Below are positions 1-11,861 of a stretch of 64,000 bases of DNA, one piece after another. Source of the stretch: Vitrella brassicaformis (lineage: Eukaryota > Sar > Vitrellaceae); the NCBI GenBank assembly GCA_001179505.1, contig CDMY01000435.1:1-64000 (forward strand), given 5' to 3'. A program made the translations under genes and the position numbers. Within the stretch, counting starts at the first letter, position 1, and each line of letters begins with the position of its first letter. The notes under the pieces are model-generated. The model saw only the letters and a list, made by a program, of their open reading frames with translations, was not told the DNA's origin and searched no databases.

Positions 1-90
1 TGACGTCCTGTCCGCCATGGCCTGTCTCATGGAACGGACAAAGACTCAACAGCCGTCCTGTCTCACAGATCAGTGGATCGTCGGTCTATG

Positions 91-110
91 AACCCTAGAC
101 CCTAAACCCT
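91..110. repeat. short telomere-like motif
   Basis: The bases read aaccctagaccctaaaccct: one perfect CCCTAAA unit with degenerate neighbours. This is the plant and chromerid type of telomere unit. It is far too short to be a telomere and may be chance or an interstitial relic. Confidence 0.3.
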
Positions 111-329
111 GGACCGACTTGCACTTCTGACATTTTTTTGTGACGTTTGGATCAATGACCGTCAAACTGATGTACCCTAAAGCGACAAGTTATTGAAAAG
201 CTTGGCCGTCAGGGCGTCTAGGGTGCCTCAACAAACCGTTACTGCAAAGATCGCGCTTCCTTTGCGGAGAAAGTAACGAACAAGGGTATCTCTGGGCGCG
301 AACTTCTTAAAAGATGCATCAACTGACTG

Positions 330-905
330 AACACACGAAACGCGCCAGTTTGTGGTGGATGGGATGTTTCTCCCTTGTCCGTTCATGCAGCTGGTTCAGC
401 TTGGTCTTTCTTGGGTGCCTTTTCGGAGGTCCCTCAGTGCCGCATCGACTTTGTCGAGCTTCTGGCGGTTAACGAAAGAGATCTCGCCGACTATCGTGCA
501 GTGGACTTGGTAGTGGATATGCTGGCAAGACTCCTCTCTGCAAATGCGGTCAGATCTCTGCAAATGCGGTCACCATCGACTGTCTGCTGCTTCCCCGCTT
601 GGCGCCGCAGTCTCTTCTCGTCGCTCTCGGAGTCATCGAAGACGTGCAGCAGCGAATCGACTGTCGAGCCTTCGGTGTTATCTGCGGCCACACCGGTAAG
701 AGCGGACACAGCCAATGTCTGCATTGCAGTTCAGCAGAACAAGCCTTCACGGCATTCATGACGGTCTTGCCGGTGCGGCAATGGCGCGATGTATTTATTG
801 TCCCTCAGGTCGTTGTAGTGGTTCAGCAAGTGGCTGCAGATGATTTGGAACGCCCGCATCTGCTCTTTGTTCAATCGGTGACGGCCGGCCCACTGAACAG
901 ATCGT
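330..905 (-). pseudogene. decayed Helitron/PIF1-type helicase fragment
   Basis: Read on the minus strand, the motifs of a PIF1/Helitron helicase appear in the correct order but in different frames. Near 875-805 there is LNKEQMRAFQIICSHLL, the family's Q-like entry motif. Near 775-745 there is RTGKTVMNAVKA, which is Walker A. Near 710-650 there is ALTGVAADNTEGSTVDSLLH, matching the usual TGVAA..GGSTIHSLL motif. Near 510-430 there is a Walker B-like TIVGEISFVNRQKLDKVDAAL, whose conserved DE is now GE. Frameshifts between motifs, stops, and absent upstream Rep and downstream helicase motifs make this a relic. Helitrons usually carry this helicase fused to a Rep nuclease. A cellular PIF1 gene that has decayed is the alternative. 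Confidence 0.6.
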
Positions 906-1670
906 CGACCGTCTCAGGCGGCTTGAATGCGGACGCCGGCTGCGCCAGCAGTCAAGTGAGGCTGGCAGCATCCATCGAGTGACCACCGTGTGTGAAGAGA
1001 TTTGACTCGAAGAGAAGCTACTTACTCAGGAGGCTTGCTTCATCTGACGTGCCGCGGCTGTGGCCGATTTCACCTAGCTTGTTGCGTTGCTGCTGCAGGT
1101 CATCGTTGGGCTAATCCTGGCGGCTCCCATTTGATGGACAAGCCGATTGACAGTCATTGAAGGCAGTCTTCAACAGGCGCGCTAGATTCATACATGTCTA
1201 TTGATATCATCGCTGGATATCGATAGGTTGGCATTCAATTGCATCCAGCGATGCATTGATATACTTGGCGAAGCACGTCTTCAGCACGGGCGCAGCAGGC
1301 GCGGCAACATGGGGGGTGTCTTGTGTTCTTGGTGCAGCCCTCTGAGTACTTGCATGTTATCGCCACGTCTGTCTTCACGTCTGCATGTTTTTCAAGCGCC
1401 CGCCATTGTTGTCTGTATGTTTTGAAACTCTCGCCATTGTTGCATGCGTTGGTGTGCGTCTCGCCAGCACTCGTGCTGTGCACGTCTCTGTGACGCTGCA
1501 TTGAACCACCACTTCGCACGCTGTTTTCGATCCCCGCCCAATTCGCGGCCCGGGGTGCCCACGCAGTGGGTGCCCCTTACTCGGAATCATAAAAGAGTTA
1601 AAGAGTTAGGCGAATTCCACCGCACCCCTAAAGCCCCTTTCAGAATTGGATGTCATTGTATCCTTAATGG
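906..1670. other. intergenic, no gene seen
   Basis: I see no supported coding exon here. The stretch may contain more decayed mobile-element sequence upstream of the helicase relic. A 10-bp inverted repeat (atcgctggat at 1209-1218 and its complement at 1243-1252) is present. Confidence 0.4.
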
Positions 1671-4551
1671 CGTTCACTCGGCACACAAAAGAGGGCGACG
1701 AATTGGCAAGCCTCAGAGCGTTGACCCGGCAGCTCCTGGTGGAGGAGGTGAGTTCTCAGTGCCGCCTTTGTCCGGTGTGAATGTATGGGGGATCTTCAGG
1801 TAGCGAGGAGAGCAAGGAAGGAGGAGGTGTTCGACTCGGCGCACGATGCGGATTTCGCCACCGCTCAGCAGCAGAAAAAGGACCTGCAGGAAAACGGCGC
1901 CGATGAGCTGGCGAGCCTTCGGTCGTCGCAAAATGGCAAGAGCCCTCGAAAGAACCAGGTAAGGTGCGGTCTGTTACGAGTGATTCGTCGGGGGGTCGCT
2001 TCACGATTTCCGTTTCTCTTGACAGCGTTCGCCGAGATCAGGTCAGGGAAGCTGAATGACATCGTGATGCATATATGTCTGTGCGGGTGCCTGTGTGCGC
2101 AGCAGAGGACCGGCTGGTGTTGGACTGCAGTGATGTGAATCCCGTTTGGGCGTTCAAACAATTCGCCGGCAAGCGACTACAGCCCACAGGTTGGTCAAAT
2201 CACAGGGGAACCCCTGGTCGTCGTGACAGTGTTCTTGTGCAGTTGACGTGTACGCCGATCTGAAAGGGCAGGAGGCTGATGAGGGCGATAGTGGCTCCGC
2301 GAGGCCTCTCAGGGCCACTGGGTGGGACGACCGATGCATGCATATTGTATGGGAGAAATGTATATCTTGGTCATCATTGCTTCGAGCAGATCGAGTCAGG
2401 GGACGCGGCTGTACCCCTCCGGTAAGCTTTGAGGTCCTCGTGAAACACTTAGCCTTCCACAATGCTGTCATCCATCGTGATGCCAGGCTTGCCTAGTCGT
2501 CGGTTGCAGTTTGAAACGCCTCTGCAGAGGTAAGAAGGGACAACATGCTGAGGACACATTTATGTCATTGATTGTTGTTGCACTCGGCTTTCTCAGATAT
2601 CAGCGTTTGCGTCGCGAAGTGCCCGAAGCTGTCGAGGCCATCGTACGCGCCACAAGCACATCATTATACACGCCCGCCTCCTTCCAAATCTTCTCTCACT
2701 GTGCGCAGCTTGTGTGGGTGAATGAGCGCCAGAGTGGCGGCGCCGCTGGCGAACAAGGTGATGCGGCCGATAAGGGGGCGATAGGGCTGGTGCAAGACAA
2801 CCTGCAGTTACAGGGTGGCACATAGAAGCAGGCGAAAAGTTCCCAGTAGCGTCAGGGTCTGTTCTTGTGGTTCGTTTGTAAGGTCACGTGCGCAAGCTGG
2901 AGGAAGAGGTACCGAAGCTTTTGCAGGCCTTGCAGAGCACCACTGCTCAAGAACCAGCACTCCCGTCTCCCAAGAGGGAAACTGACGTGAGACACCAACC
3001 AACACGGTACAAGGGGGATCGGAAATGTTCCGCTATTGTGTGAGTAGGGCGTGAGTGCCAGCGAGCGCCTGTTGATCGACTCACTGTGTTGGAGCCAAGC
3101 CACGACAGCCCTCGCTCGAGAGAACCCTCTGAAACTGCTGCAACACCACATCAAGGTGAGTACAAGGGAGGGGGTCACGTGACTTCCCTTGTCGTAACTA
3201 TTTTCCCACCCCATTATTGTTTAGTCACTGGATTCTGCCCCGCTGCAGCCCGACCTGCAGACAGGTACACTATGAACAGATGTAGGATATCTGTATGTCT
3301 GCTCTCTTGTGCAGAAGTGGTGGCGCCGTCTGCCAGCAAGGGACAGGTTACATACGCCGCCGAGGTGAGCGGGCCCACGCGGATGAGTTACAATGACGTT
3401 GTGTGGTGTATCCGGGTATTGGCGTTTCCAGGACGTTTCGAGCGTTTCCAACCTTAATGCTATGGCCCTTGCCCAGAAAATGCAAAGGCTCGAACAGAAA
3501 ATCGCAGGTCCCCCAATGGCAGAACAGAGGGGAATCAATGAAGCGGGCCATTCTACTTCTCTGTTTCTTTTGTACATACCTTTTTTCCAGCCCTTTCTGA
3601 GTGTACAGCGGGCAGCGAAGATGATACGGCAGAGGCGAAGGGCGCGCAACTGGACACCGCCCATAGTGCTGCGAGCATCATCGGTACCTCATGCGAGCAC
3701 AGGAAGGTCGAGCCGCTTGCCGCTATCGTGCTGTGTGAGGCGTATGGTCAGGGGCTGTGAGCGAGTTGGTGTCTCGTGTCCGTCTGTGTGGGGACGAAAA
3801 GGCCTTGAGTGAGCTGGAGTGCTCACTGCATGTAGTCAGCACGGAACTGGACCTCCTCGAGAGCCAAGCTGCACGGGTAGGTAGATTATGTCGGCATGCA
3901 TATCGCACATCTGCCTTTGTTGCCCTCAGGAGCGGCATATGTTCGATTCTCTGCCGGCGAGCATGAACCCCATCAAGAAGGTGAGGGTTGACTTAGGGCA
4001 AACGGGCTGTCTAGATCATCGAGTGGATCTCTTGCGCGTATTCATGCAGTTTGAGAAGCTCTATGACGAGCTGGCGCCCATGGACGCGATAGCTGAGTAC
4101 TGAACACCACCACTACAAGCAACTCATAGCTGTCCACCGCGTTTCTGCCATGGCTGCAGTCGTTTGCAGGGTGTTATCAGCGGACTGCAGGAGGGCTCGA
4201 TTCAAGAGGGGCTTGGAGAGGCCAGCAGCGTCTGCCAGTCGCTGAGACGACAGGAAATACAAAACATGCAACTCAAGGTGGCCAATTGAGGCAGAAGAAC
4301 ATCGGCCAAAATGCCGTGTAAGTTGGCCTGCCCCTGCTTGCTGCCTGCAGGATAGCTTGAAGACCAACAGCGATGCCATAGCCAAGGTGAGATGTGCACA
4401 GACACGACCAGCGCCCGGGGCCACGTGTCTGATCTATTCACGTGTATTCTCTCTTGTGCTGCAGATGCAGCTGACTCTTTCAGAGAATGCCGCTGCAGTG
4501 CATAGAGGCGTGGAAGCGCTCATCAAGAGAAGTCAAGAAGTGAAGAGTTAG
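1671..4551 (+). CDS. dynactin subunit 2 (dynamitin)-like coiled-coil protein
   Basis: This is a gene of roughly a dozen exons. Early exons are 1671-1747 and 1800-1958 (phase 0); later short exons are rich in coiled-coil sequence. Three features suggest dynamitin, the p50 subunit that holds together the shoulder of the dynactin complex on microtubule-bound dynein. First, VDVYADLKGQEADEG near 2234-2285 resembles the family's N-terminal VYET-type segment. Second, FETPLQR|YQRLRREV, split by an intron at about 2530/2598, resembles the dynamitin ETPQ.KYQRLLHEV signature. Third, the last exons run FEKLYDELAPMDAIAEY, then LKTNSDAIAK and MQLTLSENAAAVHRGVEAL, matching the C-terminal heptads in order. 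The stop follows EVKS at 4551. Several internal joins are unsure, one exon may be missing near 4100-4170, and the first two exons could belong to another gene. Confidence 0.55.
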
Positions 4552-4843
4552 AGGCTATGTACTAGGTTAATCCTGAACCGCTTGAATATTGAACACATTT
4601 CTTAATAGACGCCCAACTCGTGATTGACCGTCAACATGAAGGTTCAGGGTTTTAAAACCCTGCAGCATTCGGCAGCCAACGATCTTTGTCCGCAAAACAC
4701 GCGTTTCGCGCCTTGGCGGCACACAAGCATCAGTATGAACCTGTCATTAGTCGCCCGGAAGGCGCTCGAGCTGCTGGCTTCCACGCCTATGTCCAGGGCC
4801 TCGACTCGCCAGATCTGTGCCGGCTGCTGGATATCCGCTTGAA
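4552..4843. other. spacer and 5' region of the RAP gene
   Basis: The reading frame of the RAP gene is open a little upstream of its first ATG. A separate ATG at 4735 starts a 35-codon basic, hydroxylated peptide that looks like a mitochondrial presequence (MNLSLVARKALELLAS). It stops before joining the main frame unless an unseen splice connects them. Confidence 0.35.
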
Positions 4844-7800
4844 ATGAAGAGCCATTTTTTGATGAACCATCGCCTCTCATCTCTGGCCGTGCCCCTGGCG
4901 GACGGGAGCACTGCTGCTCGAATCAAGATCCCTCAGATGACTCATCAAGATACGTCGGGAGGAGTACATCAAGATCTGACCAATCGCCTTATCGATGCCC
5001 GCTCGTCACAGGAGCTGCTGGCTCTCATCGACAAGGACCTTCATCGCTTCAACACTGTCAACCTCGTCACGGGTCTGAGGCGACTCGTGCATTTCGGCTA
5101 TGATGTCAAGCGCGACAGAAAGAACACGGCGAGGTACTGCGGTAATGACGTCGTCAATCGTCTACTGCAGAGAATCGACATGGAGCTGCAATCGGCAACA
5201 GCTCGGGGGAATGCAGTCCCCCAAACAGATTCGACGGGAGGTGGTGAACGACGGAGTCCTTTCTTGACCTACCAGGAGAGCGACGACGGCGGAGTCGGCG
5301 ATCCCTCGAGTCCATCTCATTCCGTCGGATCCGTTCTTCCTTGGAAGTCTTCATTTTCACCTCGCGACTTATCCACGTGCGCGTGGTCCCTGAGCAAACT
5401 CGGTCTGGCATCGCTCTGCCGCCACATGTTCGATATGATAACCTCCGTGTCCCTCTCGAACCTGGCCCACTACACCCCTCAAGATGTCAACATGCAGCTA
5501 TACGGCTACGGCGAGGCACAAGTGGCCGACCCGGTCCTCTTTCGCGAGTTGGGCAATCTAATTTGCCGCCGCGTCGATGACTTCTCTCTGTCGTCCCTTG
5601 CTCTTGTCCTGTGGGCATATGCTACGACCAAGACGGCACACCCAATGCTGTTCGCTGCTGTGAGCGATGCTGTGACCAGGGAGGGGGCGAGGCGGCTGCA
5701 TTATGAGTCAGTTCGCGTGGGGCAGATCGCTATGATTGTGTGGGCGTACAGCGCAATGCAAGAAGTCCACGTGCGGCTCTTCGACGCGATCGCACGGAAA
5801 CTCATCGACGAGCTGAGGACGGACCGGCAGAGCCCTTCACAGTGGCGCATGCAGCTGACCAGCAAGGACGTGGCTAACGTTGCATGGGCTTACGCGCGAC
5901 AGCTACTACTGCTCCAAGAAAGAAGGGCAACGCCGGAGAAGCAAATGACAATTGACAAGCTCCCGCTCCATGCTGAGGACATGGACTTGCAGCTGCCAGC
6001 TGTCAAGGTGCCAGCGAATCGGACCTCGCCTCCTCCCCTCACCCCACTGCATCGGGATCTCTTCGACGTTCTAGCCACAAAGGCTGTCAACCTGCTCCTC
6101 GCCAACCGGTTTCCCTCCCACGATTGCGCCATGCTTCTCTGGGCCCACGGGAAGCTGCGGCTTCACCACGCCTTGCTGGTGGAAACCATGACGTCATACC
6201 TTCTCTCGGCCGACGACGTGAAAGACGCAAAAACTGTGGATGAAGTAGCCTCTGCTGCGCCGGTTCCTCTTCCTGGCGTGACGGACGATGCTGTGCGGAG
6301 TCGAGCCATGACTAAGCCAACTGCAAGAGGAAAGTTAGATCCCCCAAGAGCGCCTCCTTTGTCGCAGAGCCGCCGATTCGACTATCGTGAGGGGAAAGAG
6401 GGTCCCCCCATGCCTACTGGCGGCGATTCTCGGCTAACTCAGTTCGCTTCTCATCATCTCGCTGTCGTGTGCTGGAGCTATGCGGCCCTTCGCGTCCCAT
6501 GCGAGGCTCTCTACACGGAGATAGGCCTGGAGATCGTGAAGAGGTATCAGACCGACAACCTCAAGGAAGGGGCAGATGGGGAGGGGCCTTCAAATCTATC
6601 GCCCCAAAGCCTCGGCATGTTCGCGTGGTCGTTCGCTGTGGCAAACTATCGCGATCGTAAGGCACTGGGTGTCCTGGCGGCCGCAGTACCTCACCTAGTG
6701 AAGAAGGGGCGGTTCAACGCCCAGACCGTGGCCAATTCCGTCTGGTCCTTCGCCGTGTTGCATTTCTTCCACTTCCCGACATTCGCACTTCTCGGCGATG
6801 CGGCCCTGCGCTATGTGGGAAACATGAGTGTGCCGGCCACCTGTGCTCTTCTCTGGGGTTTAGCGATCGCCGGCATCCATCATCGACCCCTGTGTGCGGC
6901 CTTGCTGACGCGGGTGGGTACTGAAATCCAAGTCCATGTATTGTTGTGTTCCCTCTTGCCTGAACTTGTGTCGGTATTTTCAGTTGCCGCAACTATTGAA
7001 GGGAATGGATGCGTCTCAGATCGGGATTGTTGTGTGGGCTCTGGCGTCCGTCGGAGCCCTGCAGTCCTTGATCGTCTACCCACAACTCCGACTGTCGTCT
7101 CAGTGGATGGACTTGCACCGGCAGCGAGAGGAGACAGTCAACAGAGTAGCACACTATATACTCCACGAGAGGGGGCTGGCGACATTCCCTTCCGAGAACC
7201 TCACATCTGTCATGTGGTCTCTCGCTGCTGCTGGACACTTTACGCAACCGGTAAGTGAGCATGAAGGTGTCAGGGAGCGGAATGGATTGAAAGGTGACGC
7301 GGTGTGATGCTCCAGGTAGGGGAACTGTTCAGGCAGGCCTTCCAGCTACCCATGTGGGACGACGCCATTAATCGTATGGACGGTCCCTCCAAGCATCAGG
7401 TGCTGTAGAAGACTGCTCCAGCACCTTCGTCAACGTCTTCTGAATTGATCTTTTGCAGCTCCTCGTTACCCATTGTGTGACGCTATGGATGCTAGCTCAA
7501 CAGGAGGACAATGGGTCACGGTTTCTGTCTTCGGCTGCTCGTCGTTTGTCGCACAGCCTTAGCCCGTCTCCTCCACCCCGTCCGTCTGGGCCCCGCGTCG
7601 GTCCAATCCAGCAGGCCCTCCTCGATGTCGGTGTGTCCCCTGGGCTGTCGGCAAAGGTGATCTGCTGCCTTGAACGTCAGCTTGATGCCGTGAGGAAGAC
7701 AGTACAGACGTCGACAGCCCAGCGCCTTACGGCCAACTCTCTGGCACAGTTGCGGGTGCCCTGTCGTGAAGAGCTGATGACCCCCGAGGGATTCCTGATC

Positions 7801-8284
7801 GATGTGGCTGTCTTGCCCCAAGACTGGAGAGAGGACTCACAGGGAGATGATGAGATTCCGGGAGTGAGAGACTTTGGAAGGCCCATTGCTGTCGAGAACG
7901 ATGGACCGACACACTTTGTTACAGCATAGTAAGTGGACACACAGGAGCCACGCCACTGTGTCAGCCCGCGATTACTCGGATGCTGTGTGAAGTGGCAGTC
8001 CATCATCTTTTCGGCAGCCCGTCCCCTCTTCCCTCACAATGCCTCGGGCAGCTGACGCCCAACTCCAGTACGGCGGAAACGCTCTTCTGAAGCAATGGTG
8101 AGTGATGTTCGACCCTTTTATCCATTTATCACACATCCGGCAACGGACTTCGGCTGACCGTAGGTTGCTTCGGGAGCATGGATGGACTGTGGTGCCGATA
8201 AGTCACCTTGAGCTGTCAGAAGAGACAAACCAGCCCATCGATATCGTGCGCAAGAAACTGAGAGTGGCGGTCACAGAAGGATGA
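4844..8284 (+). CDS. heptatricopeptide-repeat protein with C-terminal RAP domain
   Basis: Six exons join in one frame: 4844-6913, 6984-7250, 7316-7399, 7459-7928, 7999-8097 and 8164-8284, giving 1036 residues. The body carries at least ten helical repeats with the signature W(A/S)(Y/F)A...LF; examples are LALVLWAYATTKTAHPMLF, IAMIVWAYSAMQEVHVRLF, LGMFAWSFAVANYRD and VANSVWSFAVLHFFHFPTF. This is the HPR array known from apicomplexan organellar RNA-binding proteins. The C-terminus has a RAP domain: PIAVENDGPTHFV, then LQYGGNALLKQW joined across an intron to LLREHGWTVVPISHLEL. Such proteins act on mitochondrial or plastid rRNA and mRNA. The acceptor at 7998 is chosen because it alone keeps the RAP frame open. 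The start is the first ATG in frame; an upstream targeting exon is possible. Confidence 0.88.
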
Positions 8285-8971
8285 GTGTGACCGATGTTCC
8301 ACCAGGGCTGTCGCGATGGCTTCGGGCCGATGTTGCATAGCATCAGCAGAATGAACACCCATGTTCAGACATGCTGATTGTCTACTGAATGCATTGGCGT
8401 CCGGAGTGGGCTCCAGGGATGCGTAGTGTTGGATTGCGCACACCCATCCACAAGCAATAGATGAGCACATGGACACGTGAAGGGGGTACATGGACTCGTG
8501 ATGGCTCCTAACTGAGTCCATGTACCTTGAACTGCGAATCTGAGTTATTTTGTTATCCGTCACGTACTTATTTCTCCTTATCTGTATCTGGAGAGGATCT
8601 TTTCTTTTGCACATTGGCACACATTGAAGTCGCCACATCAGTTCAGTGGAGACACCGACTAATGCCAAGGCGAGGCGAGGCGCGCCGCGCCAAACATGAC
8701 TGTCAGGCTTCCATTCGGTCCTTCAGAAGGCTGGGCCTCGTTGGACACTGTTGTCTTGCCACCACCCCCTTGAAGTCTCCTGGAATGAGGTGGCAAGGCA
8801 ATCCAAAAATGAGGTGCATGCAATCGAAAAATGAGATGCATTATTGGAGTGGTCTCATTAATAGTTGTACAACCATGTCCCTGTCTGTATGCATCGTCTA
8901 TGGACGTACACGTATCCGTGAATCAGGAGAGCAATGAAGCAATTCTTGGCGGCTCGATGAATGGAACATCT
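8285..8971. other. intergenic between convergent genes
   Basis: No coding exon is supported. The stretch lies between the 3' ends of the RAP gene (+) and the xylanase gene (-). It contains a perfect 13-bp hairpin (listed separately) and the partial tandem aaaatgaggtgcatgcaatc / aaaaatgagatgcattattg near 8805-8845. Confidence 0.5.
8485..8526. repeat. perfect 13-bp inverted repeat (hairpin)
   Basis: The arm ggtacatggactc (8485-8497) is perfectly complementary to gagtccatgtacc (8514-8526), with a 16-base loop. It lies about 200 bp past the RAP stop codon and 450 bp past the xylanase stop codon. Confidence 0.75.
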
Positions 8972-11861
8972 TCACAACGCAACGTCGTACGTCACAAGGC
9001 GCCACCCTCCGGTACGAGTGTCGCGTACAAAGCGGGGATTGGGCACTAATGTCGCGTCGAGTGTGCTGTTGACGGTGTAGCTCTCGAGCTCGTCTCGGAG
9101 AGCGAAATAACTTTCCTTGGGTCTGTAGTCCTCGTCGAATAGCAGGGGCCCTGAGACACACGTGCAGACAGACAGCACACGCCATCACCGTTCCCACGCT
9201 GTATATTTCTCCCGTCTCTTCTCACAGGCCGGTGCGAACAGATCCCTGTTGAGCCATGAGGTTTTGTCCACAAATCCCCATGTCATGAATCCAGAACAGT
9301 TCGGTTCGCCCAAACAGACGCGCATTAGATGCTTGTAAACTCGCGCCTACGTCAACACTCATACGTCTCAAGGGGTGCACCTTTTCCTTTGACACAGGCA
9401 CATATACCTGCTGATACTCCTTGACCTCGTCCCAGCCTGACCCCTCCGCGTCACAATTTACATACTTACCCTCTGTCCCCCAGTACCCACTGGCGACATC
9501 TATCTCGGTGAACTGACGGCAGCAAGACATTACTAGACGCGTCCAGTGTCTACTCACTCACCTGGACTTGCAGTCCCAACGCACCGAGGCGTCGCATGTT
9601 TTCTCTCATGCCGTCAGCTATTCTTTCCAGTCTCTCCTCGGTCGCCCCTTCACATGACTGGTCAAAGTGGAACGCCGCCCGCCGATTGAGGTGCGATTGA
9701 AACCCAACTCCATGCACATGAATGCCTCTTTGCTTAAAGGACTTCATCATGTTGTAGAGGGCGTCAGCCTTGCCCCTTGCGAAGTCGCCATCCTCGGCTG
9801 TGCTCTCGATAGCATAATCTGAGAGTTTGCGCAGCAGACGAATGTAATGCACCAGCTGTAGAGAAGGTGACAGATGAAAGAGCACCGTTGTAGAAGAGTT
9901 TTATGGGATGAAATGTTGTATTGGAGTGTTTCTTGTCGGCCTCCTGCAGCGCCCTGTAGGCGGTCTGGAACGCCACCTCCACATAGTCCCCGATGGCCGA
10001 CCTTCATGGACATCATGAATATGGCACAAAGAAGCGAGTTCGATGCATGTTTACCAGGTGCAGGGCCGCATCCTCCACCCTCCTGAAAAACATGGGACAC
10101 CACACCAATGGACATTTCTGGCAGAACAGTGGCTTTACCAGCCGCTAGCTCGGCAGGATCTTGATCGTCGTCCAGTGCTGTAGCTCATACATCAGACCGA
10201 CAAATCAGGCAGACGGCCATTCACAGCTAACGAAATTGCGAAGCATCTCTTCTCTGTGCCGTACCTTCATTCGCGACATCCCACACAAACACTGTATCCG
10301 CGTACTTCGGAGCTCTGTAGCGGGCCACCATCTTCTCGATGTGCGTGATCAATTGGTCCCTGATGTCGTCTGGCGACATTTGGGGAAGCCACTCTGCAAG
10401 GTTTCCATACTGTACGTCTTTCTGAGCGCGGTTTCACACAATGAGACATTGAATGGAGGGATAATTGCACACAACAGGGTAAGTGGAAGCTTCACACAAC
10501 CAGGCGCCGCCTACCTCCTGAGGTACATGAGGATACAAGAGACAGTCCAGTGGCAGATGCAGGTCACACACATCTGTCTTCACACACCTACCCAGACAAG
10601 TGCATGGAAGCGCGCCTTTTGCCTGTTTTCCACAGCTAGATCCATTACAAGGTCGCCTGCAAACAGATCGACAGATTCATTACTCATCTCCATGTCTTGT
10701 GCGCATCCATCGACGCGCCTGACGCCTCACAGGGTGTGAAGTCAAAGGTGACAGGATCGGTCCTCGTGAATGACCATTTGCATTCTCGTTCCGGCGCGAT
10801 GAATGAGAAGTCCTGTCGGACAATTTTCTGGAACGCGGGCTCGCCCCCATATGTGCAACGTGGCCTGCCCTTGGCACCAACCTGAATACGCACACACATA
10901 CCTGTGTATTCGCGCTTGCGCACATTGAATAGCCATACCGGAGCCTGGCAGATCGCTGTGCCGACAGACATGTTGGCTGCAATCGCAGCAGCTTTCAACG
11001 AGCCGAGCCATTCTCCGTCCAGCGGCAAGTCCGATGCTGTCCACGTGCTTCCTGCCGCTCGCACGGAGCAAGGGCAGACGCTTTTTCCGTCGACACGTGG
11101 GGCCGCTTCTTTGTGGCCTACCATTTTTGACTACTTCTAGCTCGACCGTGAAGTTAGTCTCCCATGGTGGGCCTTCTCTGACTACTGTGGCCTCGAGTGT
11201 CAGCCGTTCCTCAAACAAGAAGCTGTGATTGCTTTGCGCTGAAGTATCTTCCGTAACGAAGGCACCCATAAAGTGGCGTCCCAGAGCAGTAGCGGCGCTC
11301 GATGCACCGAACAAGGAAAAAGGCATTTCCGTGTCTGTGTGGTTGAAGACTTCTGTCCCATTCGCGGCTCGGATGGTGAACCTCACGTTCTTCACGGGCG
11401 GCTTGGTCAGGTAATGGTCGTCAAGGATGTCGGTCTGAGGGAAGGGGCGTGGCGCGCAGTCTCCCTCTGCGCATTTGTGTCTGCGTACCTCCTCGGGTTC
11501 AGGATGCAGAATGATGGTGATGGCGTGTCCCCTGCCCTCAGGAGAAATGAGCTGGAAGGGGCTGTGAGTGATCGGCATTGAGTTCTGCGCGACCGAGTAT
11601 GTGGGGATCCACACACGTCAGGAGTGAGGGGCAAAAACAGTCGTCGCCTGTGCACCCACGTACCATAAGGTGTCCGTCTTCGTCAATAGCACATACGGCG
11701 AAGACCTGTTTCTCCCGTGGAATCGCCACAGGCTTTGTCTGTAGTTCTCGAACGGCAGCTACAGACAAAGCGTGTACAAGGTGCACAACTACTAGCAACT
11801 CCAGCCTTGCGCCACCCGGAGCGCGGCAAGCGAGACGCGAAGTGCCAAGCTGCCGCATGAT
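8972..11861 (-). CDS. secreted endo-1,4-beta-xylanase-like protein, glycoside hydrolase family 10
   Basis: The protein starts MRQLGTSRLACRAPGG and has a hydrophobic signal segment (LELLVVVHLVHALSVAAV). An N-terminal region of roughly 200 residues (11614-11140) has no family I recognise. The GH10 barrel follows in order: VGTAICQ, IVRQDFSFIAPERECKWSF, TFDFTPCE, GDLVMDLAVENRQKARFHALVW, VFVWDVANE (the glutamate is the expected acid/base), GIHVHGVGFQSHLN, LGLQVQ joined to FTEIDVASG (the glutamate is the expected nucleophile), FMTWGFVDKTSWLN and PLLFDEDYRPKESYFAL. Both catalytic glutamates are present, so activity on xylan or a related beta-glycan is plausible. At least nine exons are implied; the stop follows VTYDVAL at 8972. 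One apparent 20-base gap at about 10880-10900 is too short for an intron and is probably read through. Confidence 0.85.

Noticed and set aside
91-110. Chromosome-end telomere
   Set aside because: Only one perfect unit, with unique sequence on both sides.
375-982. Plus-strand open frames at the left end
   Set aside because: The minus strand shows ordered helicase motifs; the plus frames have no protein-like features.
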